From Polyangiaceae bacterium (GTDB taxonomy: Bacteria; Myxococcota_A; Polyangia; Polyangiales; Polyangiaceae), in contig JAFGIS010000324.1 of the NCBI GenBank assembly GCA_016929495.1, positions 1-52,489 on the forward strand: a stretch of 52,489 nucleotides of DNA, read 5' to 3'. Shown one piece after another: positions 9,228 through 18,076 of the stretch. The position numbers and the translations under genes were made by a program. The notes under the pieces were generated by a model. The model did not search any database and was not told where the DNA came from. It was given only the letters and a program-made list of their open reading frames with translations. The first letter of the stretch is position 1. The number at the start of each line of letters is the position of its first letter.

Positions 9228-10694
9228 ATGTTGAAACGGATCGCGATGCAGCCGCGCGCTGCCCTGCTGGTTGCGGTGGTGCTGTTGCTGGTCCAGGCTG
9301 TGCCGCTGTTCTCAGCGCGCTGGGTCGAGGACGAGAGCTGGTACGCGGTTCCGGCCATGAGTCTGTTGCGTGAAGGGCGCTTGCGCAACACGACGTTCTA
9401 CAGCGAACGCAATGCCCATCAGTACGACATGAAGCCGCCTGCGCTGCCGCTGACGCTGGCCGCCTCCTTCAAGGCCCTCGGCGTCGGCGTGGCGCAGGCG
9501 CGTCTTCCATCGTTGCTTGCGACCGTCGGGATCGTCGTTGCTACATTCGCTCTCGGTGCCGAGCTGGGCGGTGCCGCCGTTGGGGCCCTCGCGGCGCTCC
9601 TGGTTTCGTCGGACACGTTCCTGTTGCTCGCGGCACGCTGCGTGCGCCCCGAGGGACTGCAGACATTTCTCGGTACGCTTGGAGCTTGGTTGTGTCTCGC
9701 TTCCAGGCGGCGTGGCTCCGCCGGTCTCTCCGCGTTGAGTGGCGTGGCCGTTGGACTCGGCATCTGCTACCATCCAAACGGCTTGGCGTTTGCTGCAGGC
9801 GTGGGGTTGTTGCTGTTGCTCGAGCTGCGACTTCGCTTCTTCCGTAGCCCCAGATTCTGGGCGATGGTGGGCGGGGTCATGGTTTGCCTCGGACCACCGC
9901 TCCTATTGGTCGCCTCGGATGCAGATCTCCGAGCTGCCTGGCACGCGCAGTACTTCGGTCTTGCCTCAGGGCCACTCCTGCAGAGATTCGTCCAGGAAGT
10001 GGCGCGGTACGGCGCCTTCTTGGGCATTACACCGTTCAGCAGCGGCCTGCCGATACCGGTGCCGTTGAGACTCCACATCGCGATCATCGTGGTCGTATCG
10101 TTCGTGGTGCTCTACAGGAGCCATCGTGCGTTTGCACAGACGCTACTGGCCATGCTGGTGCCGATTCTGCTCTGGTGGCTGTACTCCGTGAACAAGTCGC
10201 CCCGGTATCTGGTGGGTGCTGCGCCCATATTCGCCGTCGCGGTGGCCGGCGCAGCCGTGGTATGCCTGGACGCTCGCCGGTGGAGGCCGTGGGTGACCCT
10301 CGGCTGCGTTGCGATGCTGGCCACACAGGTTCTCGGGAACCTCGCTCTGGTCTATGCGTATCGCAAGGCCGACTACGAAAAGGTCGGTCGAACCCTGCGG
10401 GCCGTGATTCCTCCCGGCAGCTCCGTGTACGGCGCCATCACGTTCTGGCTCGCGCTGAACGACCGCGACTACGTGTCCTACACTCGTACGGCACTGTCCT
10501 ATGTGCTCGAGAAGAAGCCTTGCCAGTACTGGATCCTCAACGACAGGGTGATGATGGAAGGAGACGGCTCCGGGGACACCTGGCGGACGCTGCGAGCGCA
10601 GGCAAACACCTACGCGCGCTCGCACGGGGAGCTGATCGCAGAAGTGACCAACGACTTCTACGGCAACCTACACATCTACCGCATTCGACAGTGA
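9228..10694 (+). CDS. GT-C membrane glycosyltransferase (ArnT/PMT-like, family 39)
   Basis: 488 aa, about 11 hydrophobic helices, first at residues 10-30. After it comes the periplasmic acidic motif region WVEDESWYAVPAMSLLREG, the expected place of the catalytic Asp/Glu in GT-C enzymes, then MKPPALPLTLAA, then the ARCVRPEGLQTFLGTLGAW segment typical of the ArnT/PMT_2 group. A C-terminal soluble part of about 120 residues follows (RKADYEKVGRTLRAVIPPGSSVYG). Such enzymes use polyprenyl-phosphate sugars on the periplasmic face, so this is likely a branch or decoration transferase. It stands alone with long gaps on either side. Start is the ATG at 9228. Confidence 0.85.
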   Translation: MLKRIAMQPRAALLVAVVLLLVQAVPLFSARWVEDESWYAVPAMSLLREGRLRNTTFYSERNAHQYDMKPPALPLTLAASFKALGVGVAQARLPSLLATVGIVVATFALGAELGGAAVGALAALLVSSDTFLLLAARCVRPEGLQTFLGTLGAWLCLASRRRGSAGLSALSGVAVGLGICYHPNGLAFAAGVGLLLLLELRLRFFRSPRFWAMVGGVMVCLGPPLLLVASDADLRAAWHAQYFGLASGPLLQRFVQEVARYGAFLGITPFSSGLPIPVPLRLHIAIIVVVSFVVLYRSHRAFAQTLLAMLVPILLWWLYSVNKSPRYLVGAAPIFAVAVAGAAVVCLDARRWRPWVTLGCVAMLATQVLGNLALVYAYRKADYEKVGRTLRAVIPPGSSVYGAITFWLALNDRDYVSYTRTALSYVLEKKPCQYWILNDRVMMEGDGSGDTWRTLRAQANTYARSHGELIAEVTNDFYGNLHIYRIRQ

Positions 10695-11126
10695 GAGCTT
10701 CCGAGGACGCGAGCGGTGCTCCGCGGGTGTTCGGAACAGTCCGCGCATGTGACCCGAGCTCTTGCGGCCGCGAGCGCGACGGGCACCCTACAACGGCATC
10801 CGTTCGGCGTTCGGTCGTCTATCGGCCCCGGGTCCAAACCGGCTGCATCGATCCGGCCGCGCGGCCCTTTGTTCTTGCGCGAGGCCTGCAGTCATAGTAG
10901 GCGATATCCGCCGACAGACGGCCCGAATCGCGAGTTGATCGCGGACGGACCGGCACGGTCTGATGCGGATCCAACCCAACGGAAGTCACAGGTGGCCAGG
11001 ACCAGTACAGAGGTTGGCGAGGACTGACGGGGTGTCATGTCGATCCTCCAGAAGCGCCCAGGACGCCGGCTCGAAGGCGAGCGGAAACCGTCCGCTGGTT
11101 CCCTTTGGCCCGAAACGTGATTGAGC
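10695..11126. other. Non-coding region of about 430 nt
   Basis: Lies between two same-strand genes. A small inverted repeat (AGCGGA and TCCGCT, 5-nt loop) sits at about 11080-11096. It is otherwise featureless, with only short Arg-rich frames. It probably contains the promoter of the ATP-grasp gene. Confidence 0.4.
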
Positions 11127-12377
11127 ATGGCACGCACCGATACTGATCCGCCTGTTTCGGCACCGATGAGCACGGGGCCGAACTCGCGCCGCGAGCGTCC
11201 TCGCCCCGGAGTCGCGAAGCGCATCCTCTCGGCGCTGGTGGAAGCCTCCGTGTCAGTGCGCACCTCGACGGCGCGGACGATGATTCCGCGCCCGCTCAGA
11301 ACCCTCGGTTACCGCATACTCCCGCAGCACGAGTTCGAGAAGAAGACGTATGAGACGAGCTACGAGCGAACCCTTGCCGAGGCCCAGCGCTCGCCGCTAC
11401 GTACCTCGGTCAAGCTCGGCATACTAAAGGACTACATGCTTCGATGCGGCTACTACGAAGCGGCCTGCATGGAGTTGGGTGTCCCGTATCAGCTTGTCGA
11501 TATTGCCGCGCCTGATTGGATCCGGCAAGTAGAGGACTCCGGCTGTTCCGCCTTCCTTGCGTGGCCATCGCACATCAACAGCGTGAGCAAGGACATGTTC
11601 GACGAACGTCTTTGCGTACTGACGCAGGAGCTCGGGCGCGTCGTGTTTCCGTCCTACAAGGCGCTGTGGCTCTACGAAAGCAAGCGACGCACGCACGACT
11701 GGCTGCAGGTCCGCGGCGTACCGCATCCGGAAACCTGGGTGTTCTTCGAGCGTGAGGTCGCGGAGGACTTCGTGGCTTCCGCGGAGTACCCTCTCGTGTA
11801 CAAGACGGATCTGGGCTCCGAGGCCACCGGCGTCGAGATTGTTCGCACGAGACACCATGCGGAAGCGCTGGTGCGTCGATGTTTCGGCAAAGGCTACCTT
11901 CCGCGCCGCCACGACTCTCGCGATCCGTCCTGGGGCTGCATGCTGTTACAGACCTACATTCCCGATGCCAAGGAATGGCGCATGGTGCGCGTGGGGAATT
12001 CGTTCTTCGGACACCAGAAGCTGAAGCGCGGAGATTTTCACAGTGGCACGCACCTCGTCGGCTGGTACCGGCCACCGGATGAGTTGCTCGACTTCACCAA
12101 GGACATCACCGACCGGGAGCCCTTTCTGAGCATGGACCTGGACGTCTTCGAGACGGCCGACGGACGGTATCTCGTCAATGAGTTGCAGGCTGTGTTTGGC
12201 AGCAAGAACCGAAACCAGATGTGCATCGACGGGAAGCCAGGACGGTTCGTGCGGGATGAAGAGCATCGGCAGTGGCGCTTCGAGGAGGGTGACTTCTGCG
12301 GCAACAAGTCGTGCAACATGCGCGTGATGACGCTGCTCGAACTCCTGGGCCAACCCTTGAGCCTCGCCGAGGTGTGA
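11127..12377 (+). CDS. ATP-grasp (RimK-like) ligase of the polysaccharide locus
   Basis: 416 aa from the ATG at 11127 (a TTG two codons upstream is also in frame). The ATP-grasp pattern is visible in the second half: EYPLVYKTDLGSEATGVEIV (lysine strand and Gly-rich loop), MLLQTYIPDAKEWRMVRVG (RimK/CphA-type acidic-Arg pattern) and LSMDLDVFETADGRYLVNEL (metal-binding acidic and Asn residues, NE in the usual place). Residues 1-130 form a pre-ATP-grasp domain. The family joins a carboxylate, as acyl phosphate, to an amine. In a glycan locus this could attach an amino acid to a sugar carboxylate or amine; that is inference. The C-terminus carries two Cys (FCGNKSCNM) of unknown meaning. Confidence 0.8.
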   Translation: MARTDTDPPVSAPMSTGPNSRRERPRPGVAKRILSALVEASVSVRTSTARTMIPRPLRTLGYRILPQHEFEKKTYETSYERTLAEAQRSPLRTSVKLGILKDYMLRCGYYEAACMELGVPYQLVDIAAPDWIRQVEDSGCSAFLAWPSHINSVSKDMFDERLCVLTQELGRVVFPSYKALWLYESKRRTHDWLQVRGVPHPETWVFFEREVAEDFVASAEYPLVYKTDLGSEATGVEIVRTRHHAEALVRRCFGKGYLPRRHDSRDPSWGCMLLQTYIPDAKEWRMVRVGNSFFGHQKLKRGDFHSGTHLVGWYRPPDELLDFTKDITDREPFLSMDLDVFETADGRYLVNELQAVFGSKNRNQMCIDGKPGRFVRDEEHRQWRFEEGDFCGNKSCNMRVMTLLELLGQPLSLAEV

Positions 12378-12412
12378 GGGCGGGAGTCGCTGCGCGTCGT
12401 GATCCGCGACGT

Positions 12413-13255
12413 TCACGATTCCTCCCCAAGTGACCCCGGGGGCTCAGTGCGTCTCCGACCGACATAGATCAGGAACGGGCTGAAGAGCTCACTCCTGAGC
12501 CCCGGCGCTGGCAGCAAGACACGAAACATTCCGTTGAGAAGGAGCTGCAAGTAGCGGATGCCCTTGTTGTAGCTGCGGGAGAGAGTGCTGGCGCTTCGCA
12601 GCTGAAAGCGAGTAACGGGCAGCGCACCATAGTAGCCGCAGAATAGTCTCTCGAGACGCGGGTCGTCGAATGCTGCACCGAAGTCCTTGAGCCGCATGAT
12701 CGCGAGGTTGTGGCGCGCAAGATCTTCGCGATCGAAAGTCGACATCCATGCCCAGTAGACGCCACGAAAACGCGGTATCGCCACGACCAGCGTCCCGCCT
12801 GGGGAGAGAAGATCGACGTGTCGACGCACCACAGGCGGCACATCCGTGAAGTGCTCCACGAAGCCACGCGATATGACGACATCAAAGAACCCAACGAAGG
12901 GTTCGATGACCGAGTCCGAGAAGAAATCGCCCTGGATGACGTGGCTAGGGTCATGGCCGTGCCGCTCGAACACCGCACGGTTCTTCAGAACGCCGCTGGT
13001 CGAGTATTCGAAGCCCCACGGCTCGTAGCCATACCGGTGCGCCAGCTCCACCAGGAACGACCCTGGTGCACTTCCGATTTCGACGGCGCGAATGCCCTTC
13101 CTACGAGGCAAATGACGCGCGTACAGGTGGTTCCACAAGACGTGGTGCTCGTACGGTATCGCCAACCATCCAGCACGCCGAGGTCCTTCCCAATCCTCCT
13201 CCTGGTCCGACGCTTCGTCCCAATGTTGTCGGTCCGTCAGTCTTTCGAGCTCCAA
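12413..13255 (-). CDS. Class I SAM-dependent methyltransferase
   Basis: 280 aa with the Rossmann SAM-binding motif I AVEIGSAPGSFLVELA at about residues 57-72, an acidic residue after strand 2 (WGFEYS), motif II-like FFDVVISRGFVEHF and a post-strand LLSPGGTLVVAIPRF. The order matches class I methyltransferases that modify small molecules or sugars. The initiation codon is TTG at 13255, supported by a perfect AGGAGG seven bases upstream. It overlaps nothing and ends 36 nt from the convergent ATP-grasp gene. Likely O- or N-methylates a sugar or lipid intermediate of the same polysaccharide. Confidence 0.85.
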   Translation of the reverse strand: MELERLTDRQHWDEASDQEEDWEGPRRAGWLAIPYEHHVLWNHLYARHLPRRKGIRAVEIGSAPGSFLVELAHRYGYEPWGFEYSTSGVLKNRAVFERHGHDPSHVIQGDFFSDSVIEPFVGFFDVVISRGFVEHFTDVPPVVRRHVDLLSPGGTLVVAIPRFRGVYWAWMSTFDREDLARHNLAIMRLKDFGAAFDDPRLERLFCGYYGALPVTRFQLRSASTLSRSYNKGIRYLQLLLNGMFRVLLPAPGLRSELFSPFLIYVGRRRTEPPGSLGEES

Positions 13256-13262
13256 GATCGCA

Positions 13263-13268
13263 CCTCCT
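13263..13268 (-). promoter_or_regulatory. Strong ribosome binding site fixing a TTG start
   Basis: AGGAGG on the minus strand, seven bases before the TTG at 13255. It is one of the best Shine-Dalgarno matches in the window and supports TTG as the true start of the methyltransferase. Confidence 0.75.
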
Positions 13269-13976
13269 ACCGAAACCGAATGGTTGTTGTCGTGGACGGA
13301 ACGCCACCTCTCCGTGTTGAGTGGCGTTCGCCGTAGCGCCTGGCACGTGGGCCACCTTCAACGAGATAGGACACAAGCGCGGCCAGGCTACCCGACGCGC
13401 CGCCACGCCGAAAGCATCATGTGCCCGCTCCACTGCCACACTCCAAACCGACCTGACCGGATACATCCCGTCGGGTCCTCCGGTGGGCGATGGCCGTGAG
13501 CCGAGCATTGGTCACAACCCACCACGCGCTGACGTCTGACTTCGCTGGGACGCCGCCAGTCCCGCCGGGGAGCAGTCTTCCGGAGGTTGTCCCAGACATG
13601 CCGCGGTGCTGCGCTCCACTTCTGTCTGGCTCCGGGGCCCACGGAATCAGCCTGGCTCGTGCCAACGACCAACTCGGCCCCGCGGCCGCTTCGAATGGTC
13701 AGCGCGCGCGGACCCGGGCCCTTCGGCGCCCGAGACAGCACGGCTGTCGTGATCAACGCGCAGTGTCGCATTCATGCACGAGATGGTTCGAGTCCAGAGG
13801 CGCGATCCAACGAAGCCCACATGAATGCAGCGAGACGGGATCCAGGGGCCGGTCGGCGCTCTTGGACGCCGCGTCACGGTGCCGGACGAGGGCAGTCCGG
13901 TGTAGTGTAGAGTGCTCTCCCATCCCGCACTGCGCCGGGCTACCCCGCACCGCGTCTCGTTCAGCGCGGCGAGACA
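13269..13976. other. Non-coding region of about 700 nt between two minus-strand genes
   Basis: No frame has coding character; the longer ones are Arg/Ser-rich. A tRNA T-arm-like string GGTTCGAGTCC occurs at 13785-13795, but the flanks do not pair and no acceptor or anticodon arms are visible. It contains the promoter of the methyltransferase and the 3' flank of the downstream GT-C gene. Confidence 0.45.
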
Positions 13977-15611
13977 TCAGTGTTCTGATGCGAAGTCACC
14001 GATCGCCGTGTTCCCTGTCGGAACCGCAGGTGGGGTTTCGGCCCGCAGAAGCACGAGAGCGCAGCCATTGCGCACCGTTTCCCGAAGCCACGTCGAACTG
14101 GGCTTCGCGGCGAGCGCGCTCAAAAAGCGCGACTCACGCTGGACCGCGGGCTCGTCTCTGAGAAACAACACCAGGTAGTCCAAGGCGAAGCGATACATGG
14201 CTTCACGCAATCGGGCTTCTTCCCAGGTTCGCTCAGAGTACTCGCTTTCTGCAAGCGCCAAGCCCGGTCTGTCCAGCACGAAGAGCGCGGCCTGACCGTT
14301 GGTTGCCGCGAAGCGCGCGCCAGCGGGCACCCGTGCGTTGACGACATCAACGAGCGAACGACCGTCCTCGGTAGGTTCCGACAGGCAAGCGTGCATCGAG
14401 TCGAACGTGTCACCGCGGACCACAGTGCTTGCAAGGGACGCACCGTTGCACAGCGCGACCAGGCCACCCACACCGACGGAAAGCGCCGCCTGCGGTCTTG
14501 AGCTTCGCAACGCATGCGTCCACTGAGTCGCGCAGACCGCCAGCCCAACCAGGCCCAAGGGCAGGAGCGGATAGAACATGCGAGCGTAGAAGGTGAACAC
14601 CATGAACGCACCGCTCAGCGTCATGGAACCGGCGTACACAAGAGCCACCCACGCGACGAACGCCAGCAGACCAGTATGGTCTCGCCGCAGCGACGACCGT
14701 CCTCCCGTCCGATGCCACCAGTAGACGCCGTAGCCGACCAGGAGGAACATCAGAACAAGACGGCCCCTGCTGTCGATCCAGGCAGGCTGGCCGAAGACCA
14801 GGTCTCCTGGCGAGTAGGCCAGGCCGCGCAGTATGTCCATGGCGCCACGCACGACGTGCTTGGTATTGCCTCCGCTGAGTGTACGGGTCAGGTTCCAGTT
14901 TCGCAGCAGTAGCCAGAGAGGAGGCACGACCGATGGGCTGACCCAGACGACGCGCATGACCTCAGGGCGCTTGCAGGAACGCAGCAGTCCGAGCGCAAAA
15001 TACGAAACGAGACCCAAGACGAGGAAGTACCCCGCGTAGCGGACGAGGCAGGCCGTACCCGCGAGCACCGCTGCCACGAGCAGCCACCCGCGTTCGCGGA
15101 GGGCTCCTTGCGCACGCGCCCGCTCCGCCAAGACAACAGCCAATGCGGCACTCGTCAGCAGCAAGGTGAACGGCGGTTCTGCCACGATGGAGCGGGCGTA
15201 GGTGCGGAACGTATCACTGAGCAGCACAAACAGCAGCACCACGCGAGTCCAGAACACGGACGCTCCGATCTTGCCGGCCAACGACACGAGCACGGGGATG
15301 AGCACGACGGAGCAAGCGACCGTCACGAACAGCGCAGCAACGGGCAGCGCGACGCCGAGAAGGTGCGGCAACGCCACGAGCACTGGAAACAGTGGTGGAA
15401 AAGTGCTGACGGGAGCAGGGATAGTTCCGTGGCTCGCCTCGGTGTCATAGAACACGATGGGTGTGACGAGCCCCTCACCCGAAACCAAGCTATCCGCGAT
15501 AGAGAGGTACTGAAACGAGTCGTTGCCCAACACCGCCCCGGCGAGCCAAGCGACGACCGTCCACTGCAGAGCTGCCGCGGCCATCCACAGGAGCACCTCC
15601 GTTCGGCGCAT
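13977..15611 (-). CDS. GT-C-type integral membrane glycosyltransferase
   Basis: 544 aa from the ATG at 15611, with about 10-11 hydrophobic helices. After the first helix comes GNDSFQYLSIADSLVSGEGL, a typical GT-C first loop with an acidic residue and aromatic pair, followed by the periplasmic segment STFPPLFPVLVALPH seen in ArnT/DPM-dependent transferases. The helix pattern continues to about residue 410, and the last 130 residues form a soluble domain (LVDVVNARVPAGARFAATNGQAALFVLDRPG). Acceptor and donor sugars cannot be predicted. It is divergent from the polysaccharide deacetylase at 16060. Confidence 0.8.
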   Translation of the reverse strand: MRRTEVLLWMAAAALQWTVVAWLAGAVLGNDSFQYLSIADSLVSGEGLVTPIVFYDTEASHGTIPAPVSTFPPLFPVLVALPHLLGVALPVAALFVTVACSVVLIPVLVSLAGKIGASVFWTRVVLLFVLLSDTFRTYARSIVAEPPFTLLLTSAALAVVLAERARAQGALRERGWLLVAAVLAGTACLVRYAGYFLVLGLVSYFALGLLRSCKRPEVMRVVWVSPSVVPPLWLLLRNWNLTRTLSGGNTKHVVRGAMDILRGLAYSPGDLVFGQPAWIDSRGRLVLMFLLVGYGVYWWHRTGGRSSLRRDHTGLLAFVAWVALVYAGSMTLSGAFMVFTFYARMFYPLLPLGLVGLAVCATQWTHALRSSRPQAALSVGVGGLVALCNGASLASTVVRGDTFDSMHACLSEPTEDGRSLVDVVNARVPAGARFAATNGQAALFVLDRPGLALAESEYSERTWEEARLREAMYRFALDYLVLFLRDEPAVQRESRFLSALAAKPSSTWLRETVRNGCALVLLRAETPPAVPTGNTAIGDFASEH

Positions 15612-16059
15612 TGCGTTGTCCTTGCCCTGACTCTTGGCTATCGGCGCTGCGTTGTCTACCGAAGGCCTGCAACGCACGATGGTGTCCGTTCCGTCGGTGG
15701 GTCGATCTGGCGGAGCCTGCGACCTCCTCGGCCCCGCAGAACCTCGGAGCCGGGCCTGCTAGCGTTGCCAGGCTGTCCTGGCTGCGTGGCCGATTAGGAC
15801 GCGCTCCACGAGGCGAGCCATGCCACGCGAGTCGCCGAACTCGCCGCTTTCTGGCGGCGGAGGTTCAGCTGTCTCGGGTTCAGTCTGGCGAAGGTGCACC
15901 GGGGTCGACGCCACGGAGTGTCTGCGACGGACCCGATCATGCCCAACGTACGGAACACCAGGTCCGAGCAGCTTGCTGTCTTCAGGCCGGGCGCCCTATA
16001 ATGCCGAAGCACCATTTCACTGCGGATCGCGCCGGAGCGCAGTTCTCCATGGAGGTTTG
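15612..16059. other. Divergent promoter region of about 450 nt
   Basis: Lies between the divergent GT-C gene and the polysaccharide deacetylase gene. No gene is evident: a frame continuing upstream of the deacetylase to 15820 is Ser/Arg/Cys-rich and not deacetylase-like. It contains the promoters of both and the GGAGG ribosome binding site at 16051. Confidence 0.45.
16051..16055 (+). promoter_or_regulatory. Ribosome binding site for the deacetylase GTG start
   Basis: GGAGG four bases before the GTG at 16060 (a TTG at 16057 is also in frame). It decides against the longer open frame that begins at 15820. Confidence 0.65.
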
Positions 16060-17100
16060 GTGATCAAGCGGCATCTTGCAGCCACGTGTCTGTCGGCGGT
16101 CCCCCACCCGGTCTACCGCGCGGCTCGGACGCTCGTGCGTGGCCGCTGGATCACGGTCCTGTGCTACCACCGGATCCTCGACCGGCCCACTGATTTTCCA
16201 TTTGACGATGATGTTGTGAGCGCATCGGCACAGCAGTTCGAACGGCATCTCCGCTTCATCTCGAAACACTACGACGTCATTGATTTCAGGAAGCTCCGCG
16301 ACCTGCTGGACAGCGGGCGACGTTTTCCCAAGAATGCTCTCATCATTACGTTCGACGATGGCTACGTCGACAACTACCAGGTCGCGTACCCTCTACTGCG
16401 ACGGTTCGGATTCACGGCGGTCATGTTCGTTACCGCGGGAATTGTCGGCACGACCCAGCTGTTCTGGTGGGACAAGATCGCCAGTATCGTCAAGCGTACC
16501 AGCGTTGTGCGTGCGACGCTCGACGGCGCGGCTCCGATGCAGATCGACCTCGACGCGTATCCCAACAGGCAGGCTGCCGTGTGCGCCCTGCTCGCGCGCG
16601 CGAAGCGTCTGTCCGAACACTCCAAGAATGCCTTCATCGAGGAGCTTTCGCGCCGTCTTGATGTGGAGGTGGGCGACCGCGGACCGCGGAACACCATGAC
16701 GTGGGACGAAGTGCGTGAGCTTAGCGCGGGCGGCATCGAGATAGGGGCGCATTCGGTCACACATCCGCTGTTTTCGGATCGCGACGCCGAAACGATTGCC
16801 CGCGAGATCAAGGAGTCCAAGGAGATCGTTGAGCGCATGATTGGTACGGAGGTCGTGACTTTTGGAGCTCCCGGGCGAGGGACCATGACTCCAGAAGAGG
16901 ACGCACGACTCAAGGCCCTGGTTCGCTCGACCGTCAAGGAGAGCGGCTACTCGTTCAGCACCCTGTACCGCAGCGGACTGGCATACGAGAAGGGCTTCGA
17001 CCCCCTCGCCGTTCAGAGGATCGGGATCGAGGCGGGTGACTCCGACCCGGTCTTCCAGGCGAAGCTGGGTGTGCCGGAGTCGGCCCACTACCTGTTGTAG
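16060..17100 (+). CDS. Polysaccharide deacetylase (NodB homology domain)
   Basis: 346 aa. The NodB motif 1 TFDDGY is at residues 98-102 (Asp 99 and Asp 100: catalytic base and metal ligand) and motif 2 HSVTHP has His 231 and His 235 as metal ligands. FGAPGRG matches motif 3. An insert of about 90 residues separates motifs 1 and 2, as in the larger EPS-locus deacetylases. There is no signal peptide, so it may act on the cytoplasmic side on a lipid-linked or nucleotide-linked N-acetyl sugar. The downstream methyltransferase follows after 82 nt and is probably cotranscribed. Confidence 0.9.
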   Translation: MIKRHLAATCLSAVPHPVYRAARTLVRGRWITVLCYHRILDRPTDFPFDDDVVSASAQQFERHLRFISKHYDVIDFRKLRDLLDSGRRFPKNALIITFDDGYVDNYQVAYPLLRRFGFTAVMFVTAGIVGTTQLFWWDKIASIVKRTSVVRATLDGAAPMQIDLDAYPNRQAAVCALLARAKRLSEHSKNAFIEELSRRLDVEVGDRGPRNTMTWDEVRELSAGGIEIGAHSVTHPLFSDRDAETIAREIKESKEIVERMIGTEVVTFGAPGRGTMTPEEDARLKALVRSTVKESGYSFSTLYRSGLAYEKGFDPLAVQRIGIEAGDSDPVFQAKLGVPESAHYLL

Positions 17101-17182
17101 TACCGCAGCCCGGCGCCATTCGCTGTCCCCGTTTGGTCGCAGCGACTTGCGCCCGGCCCCTCGTCGTGGTCTCGTGCTGGCC

Positions 17183-17887
17183 ATGATGACGCCCTCCGAC
17201 CCTTTCCAATCGACGGGCGCCAACTCGCCCCAGTACGAGGCGGACGCGTACGAGATCCGTCGCGCCGAAACCCTCGAGGGCATCCTTCCCCGCGGCACGG
17301 GTGGGCGCGCTCTCGATATCGGCTGCGGACCCGGCTACTTCAGTCGTATGTTGCGCGACCGAGGCTGGCAGGTCGTCGGCATCGATGCGGAGACAGTGAA
17401 CATCGAACGGGCGTGCGCCTTCGTCGTCGAGACACATCAGGGTGATGCTCGGACCGTACTGCCTGCGCTACCTGGCGAGACATTCGAGCTGGTCTGCGCG
17501 CTCGAAATCATCGAGCACATGGCAAAGCAGGATGGCGTGGCGTTGATCGAGCAGGTGAACCGCGTGCTGAAGCCCGGGGCCACGCTCATCATCTCGACGC
17601 CCAACCGGTGGTCGCTCGAGGGGCTGGGGGACTACTACTGGGGCGAGAAGATCCGGGGGTGGAGACGTTGGGACGCGTGGAACGTGACCCATGTCCACAT
17701 ATACTCCTCCCTCGAGCTCCGTCGCGCACTGCGCGCGGGGGGCTTCGTCATGGACCGGCTCGTGGGTTACTGGTACCGTGGGACCTTGCCGGGAGGCATC
17801 AATGTCCGCCTGCCCTTCGATAGTATGACCCGCTTCCCGTTGAACCACTTTGGGTTCAACACGATCGTTTCATGTCACAAGCGCTAG
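17183..17887 (+). CDS. Class I SAM-dependent methyltransferase (UbiG/Methyltransf_11-like)
   Basis: 234 aa from the ATG at 17183 (an adjacent ATG at 17186 is equally possible). Motif I ALDIGCGPGYFSRML lies at about residues 44-58, with GIDAE after strand 2, FELVCALEIIEHM at the post-II position, and VLKPGATLIISTPNRWSLEG typical of sugar or quinone O-methyltransferases. The length is normal. It is preceded by the polysaccharide deacetylase on the same strand. It likely methylates a sugar hydroxyl in the repeat unit; the substrate is unknown. Confidence 0.88.
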   Translation: MMTPSDPFQSTGANSPQYEADAYEIRRAETLEGILPRGTGGRALDIGCGPGYFSRMLRDRGWQVVGIDAETVNIERACAFVVETHQGDARTVLPALPGETFELVCALEIIEHMAKQDGVALIEQVNRVLKPGATLIISTPNRWSLEGLGDYYWGEKIRGWRRWDAWNVTHVHIYSSLELRRALRAGGFVMDRLVGYWYRGTLPGGINVRLPFDSMTRFPLNHFGFNTIVSCHKR

Positions 17888-17931
17888 CGCCAGGCCCGTG
17901 TCACCCCGTCCGGGCTTTCCCTGGCGAGGGG

Positions 17932-18076
17932 GCTAGTGGCGTGTCTCCAAGACACGCCACATAACTAGAAACCCGTGTCCTGGTTCAGACTGCGGGCATT
18001 CGCCGCAGAACCCGACGGCTTCGCCCCGTTCGAGGCCGTCGAGTTCTGCGGCGAATCGCGGAGACAGGGCACTAGC
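17932..18076 (-). repeat. Dispersed 145-bp element, copy A, with terminal inverted repeats and two hairpins
   Basis: Read on the minus strand it begins GCTAGTGCCCTGTCTC (18076-18061). The complement of its other end reads GCTAGTGGCGTGTCTC (17932-17947), so the ends are 14/16 matching inverted repeats. Inside are a long hairpin at about 17998-18056 (14-bp perfect outer stem, then CGACGGC pairing with GCCGTCG, loop of about 7) and a terminal 11-bp perfect stem with 3-nt loop at 17936-17960. A second copy is at 38087-38228 on the plus strand. The stop codon of the aminotransferase gene (TAG at 18074-18072) lies inside the terminal repeat. It looks like a MITE- or REP-like element; no transposase is in the window. 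Confidence 0.8.

Noticed and set aside
13785..13795. tRNA T-arm-like string GGTTCGAGTCC
   Set aside because: The flanks form at most 3 pairs, and no D-, anticodon or acceptor arm can be built around it.
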